Shown here in pieces: positions 1 through 5,126 of a stretch of DNA of 5,126 bases; position 1 is the first letter of the stretch; each line of letters opens with the position of its first letter. Source of the DNA: Bryobacterales bacterium (lineage in GTDB: Bacteria; Acidobacteriota; Terriglobia; Bryobacterales; Bryobacteraceae). The translations under genes were made by a program, and so were the position numbers. The stretch is taken from assembly GCA_003164075.1 (NCBI GenBank), contig PLRZ01000342.1, positions 997 through 6,122 on the forward strand, in the 5' to 3' direction. The notes under the pieces were generated by a model, which did no database searches, had not been told where the DNA came from, and saw only the letters and a program-made list of their open reading frames with translations.

Positions 1-594
1 CTGCAGGTCCACCTGCGCGCCCGTTGCGACACCGAAGCCGAGGCGGACGCGTTGCTGGCGGAAGTGGCCCGGCCGATCGAAGAACTGCTGGGCGAACGGC
101 TCTACTCGCGCACCGGCGATCCGCTGGAAGTGGTGGTGGGCGGCCTCTTGCGCGCGCGCCATGCCACGGTGGCGGTGGCCGAAAGCTGTACCGGCGGCAT
201 GTTGGGCGCGCGCATTACTTCCACGCCCGGCAGTTCGGACTACTTCAGCGGCGGATTCATCACATACAGCAACTTGCTGAAGAGCCAGTTGCTGGGGGTG
301 AGTACGGAGACGCTGGAGCGCTACGGCGCGGTCAGCAGCCAGACCGCCGAGGCTATGGCGGCGGGCGCCAGGGAGCGGACGGGGGCGACTTACGCCATCT
401 CGATCACCGGAGTGGCGGGGCCGGATGGCGGGTCGGAAGAGAAGCCCGTCGGTTTAGTGTACATCGGCATCGCCGGCCCCGAGGGCACGGTGGCGGTCAA
501 CCGGCGGTTTCTGGGCGACCGCCAGCGCATCCGCGTGTTTACGGTGCAGATGGCGCTGGACCTGCTGCGCAGGAGGCTGCAGGGGCTGGGCTAG
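1..594 (+). CDS. cinA: CinA C-terminal region (NMN deamidase / competence-damage protein family), 5' partial
   Basis: The frame is open from base 1 to the TAG at 592-594, giving 197 residues, so the window starts inside the gene. Full-length CinA is usually a little over 400 residues: an N-terminal molybdopterin-binding-like (MoCF) domain, a short linker domain, and a C-terminal nicotinamide-mononucleotide amidohydrolase domain of the PncC type. Visible here are the end of the linker (about residues 1-40) and the whole C-terminal domain (about 41-197). Family signatures are AESCTGG (60-66), PGSSDYF (76-82), TYSN followed by K94, TGVAGPDGGS (136-145) and KPVG (148-151). The conserved Ser, Tyr and Lys of the deamidase active region are therefore present. 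By family knowledge this domain converts NMN to nicotinate mononucleotide in the cytosol, recycling pyridine nucleotide. A TTG at 52 could be misread as a start, but homology continues upstream of it (LQVHLRARCDTEAEAD), so it is internal. Convergent with the TPR gene. Whether the MoCF domain is intact cannot be seen. Confidence 0.96.
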   Translation: MQVHLRARCDTEAEADALLAEVARPIEELLGERLYSRTGDPLEVVVGGLLRARHATVAVAESCTGGMLGARITSTPGSSDYFSGGFITYSNLLKSQLLGVSTETLERYGAVSSQTAEAMAAGARERTGATYAISITGVAGPDGGSEEKPVGLVYIGIAGPEGTVAVNRRFLGDRQRIRVFTVQMALDLLRRRLQGLG

Positions 595-762
595 CGCTCT
601 GGGGTAGCAGACGAAGCAAAAAAGCAGCAAAATCAGGGCGTCTCTCATATTGCAGATCGAAATCAGTATATTGCAATCTGCAATTGCTGTCAAGGGCTAT
701 TTCGGGGACAGGCTACATAACCTCGAAATACAAGCCGGGCAAGCGGGATGGAGGGCGGATTC
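595..762. other. AT-rich intergenic region between convergent genes
   Basis: This 168-bp gap separates the ends of cinA (plus) and the TPR lipoprotein gene (minus). It is clearly richer in A and T than the flanking genes, especially at 611-735. It holds an A6 tract at about 618-623 and the inverted repeat described separately. No classical hairpin plus T-tract terminator is evident for either gene, although two convergent transcripts must end here. I see no supportable gene in it. Confidence 0.7.
649..684. repeat. 9-bp perfect inverted repeat (ATTGCAGAT / ATCTGCAAT)
   Basis: The left arm ATTGCAGAT (649-657) and right arm ATCTGCAAT (676-684) are exact reverse complements around an 18-nt spacer. 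The right half also holds two overlapping short palindromes, ATTGCAAT (670-677) and GCAATTGC (680-687), and a 7-nt-phased repeat of TGCAAT (672-677 and 679-684). The dyad could be an RNA hairpin in the shared 3' region of the two convergent genes, or a protein-binding site. There is no immediate T-tract on either strand, so an intrinsic terminator is not well supported. Confidence 0.5.
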
Positions 763-3147
763 TTACTTGCCGCCCAACTTGGACAGCATGTCCTGAATTT
801 CCTGCTGTTCCTCTCGTGCCGGACTACGTTTCAGGGCTTCCCGCAGTTCCCCGACAGCCAGCGCTACGTCGCCTTTTTGCGAGTATGCCTTTGCAAGATG
901 GAAGTGATAGGTGGAGTCTGTGGGCACGCGGCTCACCAGATCCTTAAAAACCGGGATGGCTTGTTCCGCGAGACCCTTCTTCAGCAGGATCCAGCCGAGG
1001 GTGTCGGAGATTTCGGGCATATTAGGCTGTAGCCCCTTGGCTTTCTGAGCGTAATTGAGCGCCACGTCCAGATCGGCATTGCTCTCCGCCATCACGAACG
1101 CCAGATTGTTCAGTACCTGGGGGTTGTTGGGGTTCACCTTGAGGCACGCTTCGTAGGCTTGCCGGGCCTCGGCTTTGCGTCCGGCCATGTCCATCACCAG
1201 TCCCAGATCGCCCAGGACGACTTCGCTCTCGGGCAGGATCTCGCGCGCCCTCTGGAGGTTGAGGATGGAGTTTTCCCGGTCGCCCTTAAGCCGGTAGGTG
1301 AGGGCAATCTGCACGTACAACTCGGCGCGGGCTTTGGATTTCTTGTCCAGGCCGCTGAGCACCTTTTGGTAGTAGCTCAACGACTCATCGTATTTGCCTT
1401 CCCTTTGCGCCGTGGCGCCCAACAGGAGAGGGATATCCAGCCGGTTGGGCGACTTCCGGGCCTCGTTCTGCAGCGTGGTCATGGCCTTGTCGGGCTGGCC
1501 TTGTTGAATCTGCGCATCCACCACACCCATGAGGCTCTTTCCATCCGCGGGGTTTAGCTCATAGGCGCGCTGGAAGGCCGCCTCGGCGTCCTTCGGCTTG
1601 GCCTGGGTGAGGGCGGAAATGCCGGCCTGGTAGTAGACATTCGGCGAACTGGGATTGCTTTTCAGCATGCCTGCCAGCACGGCATCCGATTCCGCGAACT
1701 TCTTCTGTCCGAGGTAGGCCTGCGATTCAATCGCTTTGGCATTGATGTTGCCCGGATCGCGCCTCAGTATTTCCTGGACGGAGTCCAGAGCAGCCTGGTA
1801 TTCGCCATGCATGACCTGCAATTGAGCCAGCCCAAGACGCGGATTCAGCATATCCTGCCGCAGGGATATGGCTCTCTCGAACTGCTGGCGGGCCGCTTCC
1901 TGCGAATCGGGCCGGCCGCTGGCCAAATAAGCGCGGCCCAGTTCATAACGCGCCACGGCATTGTCCGGAGAACCGGTCACTACGGCCTGCAATTGCGCCA
2001 GAGCGTTGTTGACATCGCCCCGATCCAGCAGGAAAGTCGCCGCCAGGCTCTTGGCGTCCACATCTTTCGGGTTTTCCTTCAGGATCTGGTTGTTCATCTC
2101 GGCAGCTTCGGCGCGTTTGCCCTGGTTCAGCAGCACCTGGATGATATCGTGCTGGTAGGTAAATTTGCGCTTGGCATCCTTTATAATGCCTTCGCGGTAT
2201 TCGCGCAACGCCGAGTCGCTATCGCCGATACGCAGGTAAAAGTCGCCTATTATCTGGTTGACGGCCTCAATGTCCTTGCTGTGCGCCTTGATCTGCGCCA
2301 GCACATTCAACATGTCGTCGCGCCGGCCCATTGCGCCGTAGTGATAGGCCAGTCTCTGCAGGTAATCGGGGCTCTTGGGGTTGTTCTGAATGGCTTCTTT
2401 CAGCAGTTGCTCGGCTTCCGCCGTCTTCTGTTCGATCATATAGAGACGGTAGAGGGTCATGTACCCCGCGTAGGAAGTCTTGTCTTTGTCGATCGCCTTG
2501 CGGAAATACGGCTCGGCTTCCGCGTACTTCGTTTGTTGCTGCAAAATCAGGCCAATCTGCATGGCAACACCGGCATCGCCCGGTTTGATGGCGTCGGCAT
2601 GACGATAGTTCTCCATCGCGGTGTTCAAGTACTTGTCGATGGCAGCGTGATCGGATGCCATGGTTTGCCGGGCCTCGGCGTAGTTGAGGTCGGCGGTCAG
2701 CCGGAATCCGTCCCAGGAATTGGGATCCCTCATAAACAGTTGCTCGCAATAGCTGTTCACGTCGTTCAGAACCGATTTGTCCTGCGAGGCGAGGAAGATC
2801 AGATCGAGCTCGGCGAGTTGGACCATGGAGTCTTTGTATTCTTCCTGGTACGCCTGGTTATCCTTCAGCAACTCCACCGCCCGGCGATATTCCCGAATGG
2901 CCAGCGCCACCTGGGCCGGCTTGGACCTCATGTAAACCGCGGCAAGCTTGTAGTGCGCCGGGCCGAACTTGGGGTCGAGCTTGACGGCGTTCTGATACTG
3001 AATCGCCGCTTGTCTGAAAAGGCCGCGCTGCATGTACTTGTTGCCGCTGTCCAGGTATTGTTTCTTGGCGACATTGGGATCGCGCCGGCATGAGACCAGG
3101 GTCAGGGCAGTCAATAGAATGATGGACACTCGACGAAAAGATGGCAT
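763..3147 (-). CDS. Large TPR-repeat lipoprotein
   Basis: This 794-residue protein opens with a lipoprotein signal: basic Arg5-Arg6, a hydrophobic stretch at about 7-17, and the lipobox LVSC with the acceptor cysteine at residue 20. Arg at the next position does not suggest inner-membrane retention, so outer-membrane anchoring facing the periplasm is likely. The rest is almost wholly alpha-helical tetratricopeptide repeats, roughly 16-18 units of about 34 residues. Clear units lie near 27-60, 191-223, 225-257, 397-433, 503-533, 641-672 and 711-742, with recurring A-x-x-x-Y/F, A/G and xxP positions. Residues about 96-185 are a less regular insertion. The start is the ATG at 3147, preceded by GAGG five bases upstream (complement of 3153-3156). 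TPR superhelices bind other proteins, so a scaffold or assembly role in envelope or export machinery is inferred. The architecture resembles the PrsT-type TPR lipoproteins of exosortase/PEP-CTERM loci, but no such genes are visible here, so no symbol is given. Confidence 0.95.
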   Translation of the reverse strand: MPSFRRVSIILLTALTLVSCRRDPNVAKKQYLDSGNKYMQRGLFRQAAIQYQNAVKLDPKFGPAHYKLAAVYMRSKPAQVALAIREYRRAVELLKDNQAYQEEYKDSMVQLAELDLIFLASQDKSVLNDVNSYCEQLFMRDPNSWDGFRLTADLNYAEARQTMASDHAAIDKYLNTAMENYRHADAIKPGDAGVAMQIGLILQQQTKYAEAEPYFRKAIDKDKTSYAGYMTLYRLYMIEQKTAEAEQLLKEAIQNNPKSPDYLQRLAYHYGAMGRRDDMLNVLAQIKAHSKDIEAVNQIIGDFYLRIGDSDSALREYREGIIKDAKRKFTYQHDIIQVLLNQGKRAEAAEMNNQILKENPKDVDAKSLAATFLLDRGDVNNALAQLQAVVTGSPDNAVARYELGRAYLASGRPDSQEAARQQFERAISLRQDMLNPRLGLAQLQVMHGEYQAALDSVQEILRRDPGNINAKAIESQAYLGQKKFAESDAVLAGMLKSNPSSPNVYYQAGISALTQAKPKDAEAAFQRAYELNPADGKSLMGVVDAQIQQGQPDKAMTTLQNEARKSPNRLDIPLLLGATAQREGKYDESLSYYQKVLSGLDKKSKARAELYVQIALTYRLKGDRENSILNLQRAREILPESEVVLGDLGLVMDMAGRKAEARQAYEACLKVNPNNPQVLNNLAFVMAESNADLDVALNYAQKAKGLQPNMPEISDTLGWILLKKGLAEQAIPVFKDLVSRVPTDSTYHFHLAKAYSQKGDVALAVGELREALKRSPAREEQQEIQDMLSKLGGK

Positions 3148-3384
3148 TGCTACCTCACACGAGACCGATTCTCTTACACCTTAAGCTACCGAGGGGCCGC
3201 AGCGCCAGCCCCGGGACTACCAGATACGATGATCCCATAAAACCTAGTACTATCAGGACCATTGGCGGCGTTTGCATGGTAACCGGCCCGGCTCAATTCC
3301 CGCCCGTTATGGAACTCGTCGGGGAACGGCCTGCGGACATGTGGAAAACTAACTATAACGCATTGCGGCGGCGAATTCCCGAAA

Positions 3385-3418
3385 CGCCCCGCTTGGGGTT
3401 CGGTAGCGGGCCGGGGCG
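3385..3418. repeat. GC-rich inverted repeat (CGCCCCG / CGGGGCG)
   Basis: The arms CGCCCCG (3385-3391) and CGGGGCG (3412-3418) are exact complements with a 20-nt spacer. An alternative pairing, CCCGCT (3388-3393) with AGCGGG (3405-3410), would compete with it. It lies about 70-100 nt past the stop of the minus-strand barrel gene. Given the local G+C content some pairing is expected by chance, so a function as a second 3'-end structure is only possible. Confidence 0.3.
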
Positions 3419-3429
3419 GTAGCTGTGGG

Positions 3430-3454
3430 GCGGGCTTCAGCCGCTTCAGCCCGC
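3430..3454 (-). terminator. Stem-loop downstream of the beta-barrel gene, possible terminator
   Basis: GCGGGCT (3430-3436) and AGCCCGC (3448-3454) form a perfect 7-bp stem around an 11-nt loop. On the minus strand it begins about 35 nt after the TGA at 3489-3491. It is followed by a GC-rich stretch rather than a T-run, so it would be an atypical intrinsic terminator. It may equally be a 3'-end stabilising hairpin or one copy of a dispersed palindromic repeat; the loop repeats the CTTCAGCC theme. The position behind a stop codon supports a 3'-end role, but termination itself is inferred. Confidence 0.4.
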
Positions 3455-3488
3455 TCTCCCGGCGATTGAATCCTTATTCCTCAGCCTG

Positions 3489-4118
3489 TCATCGAAACGT
3501 GTAGGCGATGCCGAACAGGGGAGTGAACTGTTCCGCGATTCCGCGGGCGGTGTTATGCGGAGCGGGGACGATCTGCTGCCGGGGAAAAGTAGTCAAATAG
3601 TCTCGAAACTCCGCGCGCCATTCCATGTGCGGCATCAAGCGGAACTTCACGCCGCCGCCCGCGCTGAAAACCACCTTCCAGACATCATTGGTGGTGAGGC
3701 TGGCGATTTGTGGAATCGGTTGGGGAAACGGCTCCGGGCCGGCGATGACGTATTCCTTCCCGCCGGCGCCTCCCTCCAGAAAAGGCCGCCAACGACGCTC
3801 GCGCGGTTTGAAGTGAAACAGCAGGTTGCAGGTCAGCGCGTCGGAATTCCCCTGGATATCGGCCCGTACGCCGGCGGTCTGGAGGAACGGGTGGCCGTCG
3901 TGATAAAGGTATTGGAACTCCGCCGAGACGTATTTGGAGAACGCGTCGCCGAGGACGATGCCGGCGGCGAAACGGTTGCGAATTCCCGCCTGGGCGGTTC
4001 CCACGGACGAATAAATGCTGCCGTCGCGGTACAGACCGTACCCCATATCGGCACCGATTTCGTACTGCTGGGCGCAGGCGGCCGAGGCTACGAAAAGGAT
4101 GGCGGCGAAGTACCTCAC
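3489..4118 (-). CDS. Probable outer-membrane beta-barrel protein
   Basis: The product has 209 residues. An N-terminal signal peptide (1-16, hydrophobic core FAAILFVASAA) ends with a good signal peptidase I site ACA|QQ. The mature part of about 193 residues is rich in alternating hydrophobic/polar strands with Gly and aromatic residues, such as YEIGADMGYGLY (19-30), KYVSAEFQYLYHDG (62-75), RRWRPFLEGGAGG (108-120), WKVVFSAGGGVKFRL (147-161) and MEWRAEFRDYL (165-175). It ends FGIAYTFR, an aromatic-rich final strand close to the usual BAM-recognition end. Size and pattern fit an eight-strand barrel of the OmpA/OMP_b-brl type. The start is GTG at 4118; an in-frame TAA two codons upstream rules out extension, and the signal peptide begins right there. 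No strong ribosome site precedes it. It is divergent from the TIGR03435 gene. Substrate and exact role are unknown; a structural or narrow-pore role is a guess from the fold. Confidence 0.8.
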   Translation of the reverse strand: MRYFAAILFVASAACAQQYEIGADMGYGLYRDGSIYSSVGTAQAGIRNRFAAGIVLGDAFSKYVSAEFQYLYHDGHPFLQTAGVRADIQGNSDALTCNLLFHFKPRERRWRPFLEGGAGGKEYVIAGPEPFPQPIPQIASLTTNDVWKVVFSAGGGVKFRLMPHMEWRAEFRDYLTTFPRQQIVPAPHNTARGIAEQFTPLFGIAYTFR

Positions 4119-4201
4119 TTCTTAATACAGGATATCCGATCCGTGGGGGCGGGGGCGGTTGCCGTATTGCGCATCCCAAACTTGTGTAGTAGGATCGCCG
4201 C
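4119..4201. promoter_or_regulatory. Divergent intergenic region with possible promoter and ribosome site for the TIGR03435 gene
   Basis: These 83 bp separate two divergent starts (GTG at 4118 minus, ATG at 4202 plus), so both promoters should lie here or inside the opposite gene. For the plus gene, AGGA (4191-4194) lies seven bases before the ATG and is a plausible Shine-Dalgarno site. A weak promoter-like pair, TTGCGC (4167-4172) and TAGGAT (4190-4195) with a 17-bp spacer, overlaps it and would start the transcript at about the ATG; the two readings exclude each other. A G-rich tract (4144-4157) interrupted by single C bases occupies the centre. For the minus gene I see no clear -35/-10 pair. 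Confidence 0.35.
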
Positions 4202-4981
4202 ATGAAGCTGCTGCTGGCGGCGTTGGGGATGGCGGCGATGGTGCGCGCGCAGACCGCCGCGCCGCTGCGGTTCGACGTCGCCTCGGTCAAGGTGTCCGAT
4301 AAGCAGTATCTGGTGATCTTCCCCGAGCGGTCGGGCGGACGCGTCACTTGGACTACCGACCTCTGGTATATGCTCGGCTATGCCTACCGTTTGGAGCTTT
4401 GGCGGATCTCCGGCCCGGTGCCCGATAGCACCAATGTTTACCGCGTGGACGCCGTTACCGATCCGAATGCCACCGACGATCAGGTGCGCCTCATGTTTCA
4501 ATCTCTTCTGGCCGATCGCTTCAAGATGGCCGTTCACCGCGTGGAGAAAGAGGTGGATGGCTACGCTCTGACGGTGGCTAAGGGCGGTCCGAAGATGGAA
4601 GAGACAAAGGATGGCGACAAGCCCGCGGCACTGCCCGAGTGGATGCGCAAGCATTCAGCGGACGCGGCCGATATGGAAGGCCATGTGGTGGCCACCGTTG
4701 AGGCGCCGGGCGTCGCCGCTATTACCGGCCGCCGGATTACCATGCTGCAGTTCAGCGAGGCATTGCAGCGAGTGTTGAGTGTGGCAGTCTTCGACCAGAC
4801 CGGCCTCACCGGGAAGTACTATCTTGCGTTCGAATTCGCGCAGCCGGACCATCCCACCGATGCCGAGGTCCCGGACCTGTTCAGCGCCGTGAAGGAACTC
4901 GGGCTGAGACTGGAAAAACGCAGGGGCCCGGTGGAAATGCTGGTGGTGGATCGCATCGAGAAGACGCCCACCGGGAACTAA
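4202..4981 (+). CDS. TIGR03435 family (DUF3738) secreted protein
   Basis: The product has 259 residues, typical for this family. An N-terminal signal peptide (1-16, MKLLLAALGMAAMVRA) precedes a VRA|QT cleavage site, giving a periplasmic or secreted protein. Family landmarks run in order: FDVASVK (24-30), SGGRVTW (44-50), LGYAYRL (58-64), an ISGP segment (69-72), LLADRFKMAVHR (102-113), YALTVAKGGPKM (121-132), FDQTGLTGKYYLAFEF (197-212), and the C-terminal block DLFSAVKELGLRLEKRRGP (225-243) followed by MLVVDRIEK. The family is known mainly as a large paralogous group in Solibacter-type acidobacteria, sometimes fused to BlaR1-like M56 membrane peptidases; its molecular function is not established. 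No catalytic motif is evident. The start is supported by the signal peptide and by AGGA seven bases upstream. It is followed by a palindrome cluster starting 47 bp after the stop. Assignment to the family is firm; function is unknown. Confidence 0.95.
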   Translation: MKLLLAALGMAAMVRAQTAAPLRFDVASVKVSDKQYLVIFPERSGGRVTWTTDLWYMLGYAYRLELWRISGPVPDSTNVYRVDAVTDPNATDDQVRLMFQSLLADRFKMAVHRVEKEVDGYALTVAKGGPKMEETKDGDKPAALPEWMRKHSADAADMEGHVVATVEAPGVAAITGRRITMLQFSEALQRVLSVAVFDQTGLTGKYYLAFEFAQPDHPTDAEVPDLFSAVKELGLRLEKRRGPVEMLVVDRIEKTPTGN

Positions 4982-5126
4982 GGAACGACGCAAAAATAAC
5001 TTCACATTGTCTGCGGTGGCGATGTGGCGCAGGCACTCGTGCCTGCCGGGTCGAGACTCATCTCGACCCTCTTGGCAGTGCGGTTCTCGGAGCGCCGAGA
5101 CGAGTCTCTGGACTCCTGATGTCATG
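4982..5126. other. Non-coding region after the TIGR03435 gene, to the window edge
   Basis: This 145-bp stretch has no supportable gene. Its first 45 bp include a short A-rich tract (4991-4998). The rest is the palindrome cluster at 5029-5115. The next gene lies beyond the window. A minus-strand frame reads through this region into the TIGR03435 gene, but it is judged non-coding because it is antisense to a secure gene and its sequence comes from the palindromes. Confidence 0.6.
5029..5115. repeat. Cluster of tandem short palindromes sharing an ACTCRT core
   Basis: Four closely packed hairpins are visible. First, GCAGGCA/TGCCTGC (5029-5035 and 5040-5046), loop CTCG. Second, GGGTCGAGA/TCTCGACCC (5048-5056 and 5061-5069), loop CTCA. 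Third, TCTCGG/CCGAGA (5085-5090 and 5095-5100), loop AGCG. Fourth, GAGTC/GACTC (5102-5106 and 5111-5115), loop TCTG, which competes with GAGAC/GTCTC (5097-5101 and 5104-5108). Each of the first three stems is perfect. The centres of the first two, and of GAGAC/GTCTC read on the minus strand, are ACTCGT or ACTCAT with unrelated but self-complementary flanks. This is characteristic of a dispersed palindromic element family rather than a single terminator, though the first hairpins may also end or protect the TIGR03435 transcript. The element may extend beyond the window. Confidence 0.65.

Larger units (their letters stand above)
3148..3488. other. 341-bp intergenic region: 3' hairpins of the upstream gene and leader/promoter of the TPR gene
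   Basis: The gap lies between two minus-strand genes, the barrel gene (ending at 3489) and the TPR gene (starting at 3147). Its right part (about 3385-3460) is GC-rich and holds two hairpin-forming repeats. Its left part must hold the TPR gene's ribosome site (GAGGT, complement of 3152-3156) and probably its promoter. The only -10-like hexamer I noted is TATAGT on the minus strand (complement of 3352-3357), about 205 bp upstream of the start and without a good -35, so no promoter is assigned. Other small structures are GGGGC/GCCCC (3193-3197 and 3208-3212) and the 8-bp palindrome TAGTACTA (3245-3252). The gap and hairpins argue that the two minus-strand genes are separately transcribed. A plus-strand ORF crossing it lacks support. 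Confidence 0.6.

Noticed and set aside
454..648. Minus-strand frame starting at 648 whose first 20 residues (MRDALILLLFCFVCYPRALA) look like a signal peptide, just beside the dyad
   Set aside because: The hydrophobic start comes from the T-rich complement of the intergenic region. The remainder is antisense to the CinA C-terminus, has no ribosome site and no domain, so it is probably chance.
24..947. Plus-strand frame of 307 codons overlapping cinA and the end of the TPR gene
   Set aside because: It is a different frame from the unmistakable CinA reading, is very rich in Arg and Gly, and crosses two genes and an intergenic gap without any domain.
1807..3093. Long plus-strand open frame (428 codons) opposite the TPR gene
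   Set aside because: It is wholly antisense to a gene with a signal peptide, lipobox and many TPR units. The translation has no recognisable domain and arises from codon bias of the opposite strand.
3141..3422. Plus-strand frame of 93 codons in the gap (or 49 codons from the ATG at 3276)
   Set aside because: No good ribosome site precedes either start, there is no recognisable domain, and it runs through the GC-rich hairpin region and the leader of the TPR gene. A real small protein cannot be excluded but is not supported.
3685..4347. Minus-strand frame of 220 codons overlapping the barrel gene and the start of the TIGR03435 gene
   Set aside because: It is Arg/Pro-rich with no domain, and it conflicts with the barrel frame, which has a signal peptide and an aromatic terminal strand.
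5029..5115. CRISPR array
   Set aside because: The units are self-complementary palindromes of varying arm sequence and spacing, not identical direct repeats with uniform spacers, and no cas gene is visible.
4655..5125. Minus-strand frame of 156 codons running through the palindrome cluster into the TIGR03435 gene
   Set aside because: It is antisense to a secure gene and its first part is simply a translation of the palindromic repeats.

Overview
The window looks like chromosomal DNA from a GC-rich Gram-negative bacterium, most probably an acidobacterium of the Solibacter/Bryobacter group. The best evidence is the secreted TIGR03435 (DUF3738) protein at 4202-4981, a family strongly expanded in those organisms. 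A large TPR lipoprotein, a signal-peptide-bearing beta-barrel and palindromic intergenic repeats fit with this. The assignment is inference, because the window has no rRNA or other phylogenetic marker.

Layout: (1) 1-594, plus strand: the C-terminal half of CinA, with the gene start outside the window. (2) 595-762: a short AT-rich gap between convergent genes, holding a 9-bp inverted repeat. (3) 3147-763, minus strand: a 794-residue lipoprotein built almost entirely of TPR repeats. (4) 3148-3488: a 341-bp gap with GC-rich hairpins behind the upstream gene and probably the leader or promoter of the TPR gene. (5) 4118-3489, minus strand: a 209-residue exported protein, probably a small outer-membrane beta-barrel, starting at GTG. 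(6) 4119-4201: an 83-bp divergent intergenic region. (7) 4202-4981, plus strand: the secreted TIGR03435 protein. (8) 4982-5126: non-coding, carrying a cluster of perfect short palindromes that share an ACTCRT core.

The three complete genes all encode exported products (a lipoprotein, a probable outer-membrane barrel and a periplasmic or secreted protein), but no shared pathway can be shown. CinA is a separate cytoplasmic housekeeping function. I see no mobile-element gene, CRISPR array, tRNA or rRNA, and no convincing new multi-gene system. The most unusual sequence structure is the palindrome cluster at the right end; the least understood protein is the TIGR03435 member.
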